This document shows positions 42,501-46,069 of a DNA stretch of 46,069 bases, piece by piece. Numbering within the stretch: the stretch's first letter is position 1; every line of letters begins with the position of its first letter. A model generated the notes under the pieces. That model made no database searches, was not told where the DNA came from, and saw nothing but the letters and a program-made list of their open reading frames with translations. A program made the position numbers and the translations under genes. The stretch spans positions 1 to 46,069 of the forward strand of contig NZ_SJTF01000022.1 in the NCBI RefSeq assembly GCF_004634245.1, written 5' to 3'. The stretch comes from Flavobacterium foetidum (GTDB taxonomy: Bacteria; Bacteroidota; Bacteroidia; Flavobacteriales; Flavobacteriaceae).

Positions 42501-43364
42501 ATGGATTTACAGCAAATTAAATATTTTCTGGCTTTGGCGCGCGAACTTCATTTTTGGAATACAGCCGGAAAGATGAATATCACGCAGTCTGCCCTGAGCC
42601 GTCAGATTCAGTCTCTTGAAAATCAGCTTGGTATTCAGTTGTTTGAGCGCAATAAACGCAATGTAAAACTTACAGCAGCGGGCCAATTCTTAAAAGAGAA
42701 ATGGGAAGTCGAATTGAATAAACTCGAATTTATTCATCAATCTGCCCGCCAGATTCAGCTGGGAGAAAGCGGTACCATTACCATTTCGCATCCCGATTCG
42801 ATTTCGGCTTCGCTGATGCCCGAAATATTATCGCGTATTTCTGATGCTTTTCCGAAACTTAAAATCAAATTGGTTCAGGTTCTTTACGAGAATCAGCTGG
42901 ATTACCTTCGTAATTATAAAATCGATTTGGCGATTTTAAGAGATATTAATCATGCCAAAGACATTCAATCCAAAAAAATACATACCGATCATTTAGCGAT
43001 TGTAGTTCCTGAAGATCATCCGTATCAAACTCCAGAAGACTTAACCAAAGAGACGCTTGCTTCTCAAAAATTTATATTGCCCACAAACGATGAAGGCAGC
43101 AGCTACAGCGATTTGATTCGACGATTATTCAATTCTTTCGAAAATGCTCCAGAAGTGCATCTTCATTCTGAATTTGGATCCACGATAATTGCTTTGGTTC
43201 GAAAAGGACTCGGAATTGCGATTTTGCCTGATTCGTATCTTTTTCATGAAATACCCGGAATTCGATTTATCAAACTGCCTCTTGAAACCGATTTGTACAT
43301 CAATTGGCGTGCTGAAGACCATAATCCGGTGCTGGCCAATGTTTTAAAACTAATCAGTCCGTAG
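42501..43364 (+). CDS. LysR family transcriptional regulator
   Basis: A 287-residue regulator with an N-terminal winged HTH (1-60: MDLQQIKYFLALARELHF, MNITQSALSRQIQSLENQLG, LFERNKRNVKLTAAG) and a periplasmic-binding-like effector domain (about 90-285). Probably controls the divergent GNAT-EamA operon in response to a small ligand. The ligand is unknown. Confidence 0.92.
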   Translation: MDLQQIKYFLALARELHFWNTAGKMNITQSALSRQIQSLENQLGIQLFERNKRNVKLTAAGQFLKEKWEVELNKLEFIHQSARQIQLGESGTITISHPDSISASLMPEILSRISDAFPKLKIKLVQVLYENQLDYLRNYKIDLAILRDINHAKDIQSKKIHTDHLAIVVPEDHPYQTPEDLTKETLASQKFILPTNDEGSSYSDLIRRLFNSFENAPEVHLHSEFGSTIIALVRKGLGIAILPDSYLFHEIPGIRFIKLPLETDLYINWRAEDHNPVLANVLKLISP

Positions 43365-43366
43365 CG

Positions 43367-43813
43367 TTAGGCACGCAACATTTCGATATGCGGAATTCCG
43401 TCTTCATCATAAACTTCGCCTTGTTCCACAAAACCAAGTGATTGGTAAAATTTAGACAAATGATATTGCGCACTGATTCTGATTGGACTTTTTCCGAATT
43501 TCTCTTCACAGCCGGCAATAGAAGCTTCCATTAATTGTACTCCCAAACCTAATCCGCGGCGAGAGGGTGCAATTACCACTCGTCCGATAGAACTTTCATT
43601 ATAAGACAAACCTTCTGGAAGTAAACGTGTTACGCCCGATAATGCTCCGTCAACATAATATAACAAATGAAAACTTTTCTGATCTTTGTTGTCTAAATCC
43701 AGATAAACGCAATTTTGTTCTACTACGAAAATTTCGCTTCTTAACCGAAGCATATCGTACAATTCGTGATTGGTTAATTCATCAAAAGATTTAATCGTAT
43801 GGCTGAATGTCAT
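43367..43813 (-). CDS. elaA: ElaA-type GNAT acetyltransferase
   Basis: A 148-residue protein that matches ElaA along its length: ELYDMLRLRSEIFVVEQNC at the start, then IGRVVIAPSRRGLGLGVQLM (acetyl-CoA loop), AQYHLSKFYQSLGFVEQGEV and DGIPHIEM at the end. The substrate is not known. The stop is 2 bp from that of the converging LysR gene. Confidence 0.88.
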   Translation of the reverse strand: MTFSHTIKSFDELTNHELYDMLRLRSEIFVVEQNCVYLDLDNKDQKSFHLLYYVDGALSGVTRLLPEGLSYNESSIGRVVIAPSRRGLGLGVQLMEASIAGCEEKFGKSPIRISAQYHLSKFYQSLGFVEQGEVYDEDGIPHIEMLRA

Positions 43814-43933
43814 TTTCTTTAATTATTTTGGTTGTATTTGCTGACAAAGATAGGGTAGAGAATAATGTTGTGAAATGCTATTTTTTTATCATGTGATGCT
43901 GAAAATGCATTAAACGTTTCGGTTAGGTAATTT

Positions 43934-43997
43934 GACAATTAGATAATTAGATAATATGACAATTAGATAATTAGATAATATGACAATTAGATAATTA
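43934..43997. repeat. 24-bp tandem repeat, about 2.7 copies
   Basis: The unit GACAATTAGATAATTAGATAATAT-like begins at 43934, 43958 and 43982, with the last copy cut short. Within the unit AGATAATT itself repeats. It is noncoding and lies between elaA and the DUF763 gene. Confidence 0.85.
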
Positions 43998-44081
43998 TTG
44001 GTATGTTTCTTAATTATAAAGACTTGCAAGGTTGAAACCTTGGTGTATGTTGCTGTTGAATTCTTTTCTTTTTTTTTTGAA

Positions 44082-45305
44082 TTAATCAAACAAACCTAAT
44101 TGGTTATTGGGAAGTATGATTTTGCTTTTTGGAGGTTTTGCATCGCCAAAAACGGTTTTGCCTCCGTATTTGTACGATTCGGCTCTTTCTTTTTGTATTA
44201 ATTCGTCTAAATTATCGTTTGGGGTAAAACCTTGTTCAGCGTTTCTAGAAATTTCAGACAGTTTTTTGATGGCTTCCATTTTGTCAGTATTGCCGATTTT
44301 GGCACGATTTATCGCTTTTTGCAGCGTATTGATGGTCTCATCGTAAATGTTGATTGGAACCGGAAACGGATGACCGTCTTTTCCGCCATGAGCGAAAGAA
44401 AAACGTGCAGGATCTTCAAAACGGGTAGGAGTGCCGTAGATTACTTCGCTCACCAAAGCTAGTGACTGCAATGCGCGAGGCCCCATTCCTTTTAAGAGCA
44501 GGAGTTCCTCAAAATCTTCGGGTTTGTTTTCATGAGTTGTCCAAAGCATGGCTCCTAGACGTTTCATATTGACATCTTCAACTCGTACATCGTGATGTGC
44601 AGGCATGCTAAGATGCTGGATTTCTTTCATGATTTTTGTTGGAGATTCTTTGGTAAGCTCCAAAATTCCGGCTCTGGATTTTTCGGCTGTTCCGGCAGTC
44701 AGATTAAGTATGGACCCCTGATTTTCACCATAAATAAAAGTATGCGGTTCGTTTATAAAAGATTGTAAATCTTTAGAATGCCAATGATATCTTCTGGCGG
44801 TTTTAGAATCTGGATTCATTCCTTGCTGAATAACCGCCCATTGCCCTTTAGCATCTACGATAAAATTATGCTGATACAGCTGAAATCCGTCCTGAATTGC
44901 CGTGTTGTCGACTTTGGCGGTCAATCTGCTGCAATTGGCAAGTTCGTTTCCATCCAATCCGGTTTTGTTGCCCACAAATAAGAGTTCCTGTGGTGTTGCC
45001 ATTGAATGTTTGCCTTTGCCACCGCAGATGTAGATTCCTAATTCTTTTGAATGCGGGTTGACTGATTTTTTTAAAGCTCCCAAAACAGAAGTCGTGATTC
45101 CAGATGAGTGCCAGTCCATTCCCATAACCGCTCCAAAACTCTGAAACCAAAACGGATTGCTCAGTTTTGAAATTACTTCAGAAGTCGAAAACTCTAAGGC
45201 GATAGTCTCGACGATAGCAAAACCCAATTTAGACATACGATCAGCAAGCCATAAAGGAACATGTCCATAATGTAAAGGAAGATCTGCTGTACCGGAACGT
45301 TTCAT
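44082..45305 (-). CDS. DUF763 domain-containing protein
   Basis: A 407-residue soluble protein with the DUF763 hallmarks: the opening MKRSGTADLPLHYGHVPLWL, SFGAVMGMDWHSSGITTSVL, GIYICGGKGKHSMATP and HQNFIVD-like HNFIVDAKGQWAVIQQGM. The C-terminal part includes LLLKGMGPRALQSLALVSEVIYG, which looks like a helix-hairpin-helix and suggests DNA contact. The family is shared with archaea and its activity is not established to my knowledge. Confidence 0.9.
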   Translation of the reverse strand: MKRSGTADLPLHYGHVPLWLADRMSKLGFAIVETIALEFSTSEVISKLSNPFWFQSFGAVMGMDWHSSGITTSVLGALKKSVNPHSKELGIYICGGKGKHSMATPQELLFVGNKTGLDGNELANCSRLTAKVDNTAIQDGFQLYQHNFIVDAKGQWAVIQQGMNPDSKTARRYHWHSKDLQSFINEPHTFIYGENQGSILNLTAGTAEKSRAGILELTKESPTKIMKEIQHLSMPAHHDVRVEDVNMKRLGAMLWTTHENKPEDFEELLLLKGMGPRALQSLALVSEVIYGTPTRFEDPARFSFAHGGKDGHPFPVPINIYDETINTLQKAINRAKIGNTDKMEAIKKLSEISRNAEQGFTPNDNLDELIQKERAESYKYGGKTVFGDAKPPKSKIILPNNQLGLFD

Positions 45306-45390
45306 GTAATTTGGGTTTTATGCAAAATTACGGAAAAATATAAGGAAGAAATGTTAAATGAAAGCTGCAGGTAATTTTGCTAGAAGAAAA

Positions 45391-45427
45391 AAAACTTTGT
45401 CAAAGGTTCAGAATTTGACAAAGTTTA
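45391..45427 (-). terminator. Intrinsic terminator (minus strand) after sugE
   Basis: AAACTTTGTCAAA (45392-45404) and TTTGACAAAGTTT (45414-45426) form a perfect 13-bp stem. On the minus strand TTTTTTTTCTT follows. Confidence 0.88.
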
Positions 45428-45442
45428 ATGAGAAGTTTATGA

Positions 45443-45769
45443 TTAGTGCGAAACCGCTTTAAGTCCAATAATCGAACCGACCAAAGTCGTAAGGAAAAAT
45501 AATCTCCAAAAAGCCGCGGGTTCTTTAAAAACCAAAATGCCAACCAAAACAGTTCCGACCGCACCAATTCCTGTCCAGACAGCGTATGCAGTTCCTAGCG
45601 GCAGTGTTTCTGTAGCTTTCATCAGTAAAAGCATACTTACGGTTAGAGAAATAAAAAATCCAATATACCAATAATACATTTCTGCTCCTGTTGTTGTTTT
45701 TGCTTTTCCAAGACATGAGGCGAAGGCTACTTCAAATAAGCCTGCGATGATTAAAATAATCCAGTTCAT
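45443..45769 (-). CDS. sugE: SMR family exporter, SugE/Gdx type
   Basis: A 108-residue protein with four membrane helices and the essential glutamate E13 (AGLFEVAFA). The stretch LPLGTAYAVWTGIGAVGT is the SugE/Gdx variant of the SMR signature, as opposed to the QacE/EmrE type. Gdx members export guanidinium and some quaternary ammonium compounds in exchange for protons. No guanidine riboswitch was seen upstream. Single gene. Confidence 0.88.
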   Translation of the reverse strand: MNWIILIIAGLFEVAFASCLGKAKTTTGAEMYYWYIGFFISLTVSMLLLMKATETLPLGTAYAVWTGIGAVGTVLVGILVFKEPAAFWRLFFLTTLVGSIIGLKAVSH

Positions 45770-45848
45770 AGTTTTAAAATTTTGTGGTGCAAAGTTCTTT
45801 TATGCAATTCGGAAAAAATTTAACAAATGATAAAAAATCTAATTTTTT

Positions 45849-46069
45849 GCGTAAAGGTTTTTTCACGCAGATTTAGACAGATTGAGCAGATTTACACAGA
45901 TTTAGATATGATTGTAGAAAAAAAAAATCTAATTTAATCTGCTGAAATGTTCTAAAGTCTGCGTGAAATACTTTTTGCGTAAGATTTTTTCACGCAGATT
46001 TAGACAGATTAAAGCAGATTTGCGCAGATTTAGATATTTGAGGATAGAATTAAAAAAATCTAATTTAAT
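45849..46069. repeat. Array of CACGCAGATT-family repeats at the window end
   Basis: Two direct copies of a unit of about 90 bp, each starting TTTTTTCACGCAGATTTAGA (CACGCAG at 45864 and 45991, 127 bp apart), contain several CAGATTTA words. Between them lies an inverted piece (TCTGCGTGAAAT, about 45957-45969) that can pair with either copy. The second copy is cut by the window edge. It is noncoding and of the same family as repeats near 60, 20.5 and 21.4 kb. Confidence 0.8.

Noticed and set aside
42439..42501. Upstream start for the 41.9-kb GNAT gene
   Set aside because: It adds a basic non-family tail and covers the whole divergent promoter region with lysR.
43934..43997. CRISPR-like spacing of repeats
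   Set aside because: The 24-bp units follow each other directly with no unique spacers; it is a simple tandem repeat.
45770..45848. Guanidine riboswitch before sugE
   Set aside because: None of the conserved blocks of the known guanidine aptamers was found; the leader is short.

Overview
The window is chromosomal DNA from a member of the Bacteroidetes, most likely Flavobacterium or a close relative. The evidence is AT-rich DNA, SusC/SusD and TonB-receptor genes, promoters matching the Bacteroidetes -7 motif TAnnTTTG, few Shine-Dalgarno sites, and many dispersed inverted repeats between genes. No tRNA, rRNA, CRISPR array or intact insertion sequence was seen.

Layout. 0.1-1.4 kb: a TauE/SafE exporter with a DUF1634 partner. 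1.9-8.2 kb: an outer-membrane uptake cluster, with an AraC regulator divergent from a TonB receptor, a DUF4374-like lipoprotein, a second AraC regulator and a small unknown protein. It is probably for iron or xenosiderophore uptake. 8.3-21.2 kb: ordinary accessory and stress genes (two DoxX proteins, a TPR membrane protein, GNATs, an MDR oxidoreductase, a lysine-rich protein, a stand-alone transposase-like zinc ribbon, a roadblock-like protein, nitroreductase/HxlR, a GNAT-MarR operon with a clear operator, and an MTA/SAH nucleosidase-like protein).

21.9-36.0 kb is the most interesting part and has a sulfur theme. A SAM-I riboswitch and a 32-codon leader ORF ending RMRRR precede susC, susD, a TlpA-like thioredoxin, an M14 carboxypeptidase, an S9 peptidase and a SufS-like PLP enzyme. 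Directly downstream, metN-metI-metQ has its own promoter, a tiny leader ORF with the run Met-Met-Cys-Cys, and a 13-bp intrinsic terminator just before metN. This looks like a transcription attenuator with mutually exclusive pairings. I infer that the locus scavenges sulfur amino acids from peptides, with two different RNA-level controls in tandem.

36.0-41.0 kb: after a DUF1810 gene comes a visibly AT-richer block: a small HNH protein, an unknown coiled-coil protein, a DUF4407 membrane protein and a DUF262-DUF1524 (GmrSD-like) nuclease. It is a candidate defense island. 41.0-46.1 kb: an EamA transporter, a GNAT divergent from a LysR regulator, an ElaA-type GNAT, a DUF763 protein, an SMR/SugE exporter, and a repeat array running off the window end.

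All assignments come from reading the sequence and remembered family motifs; no database search or folding program was run.
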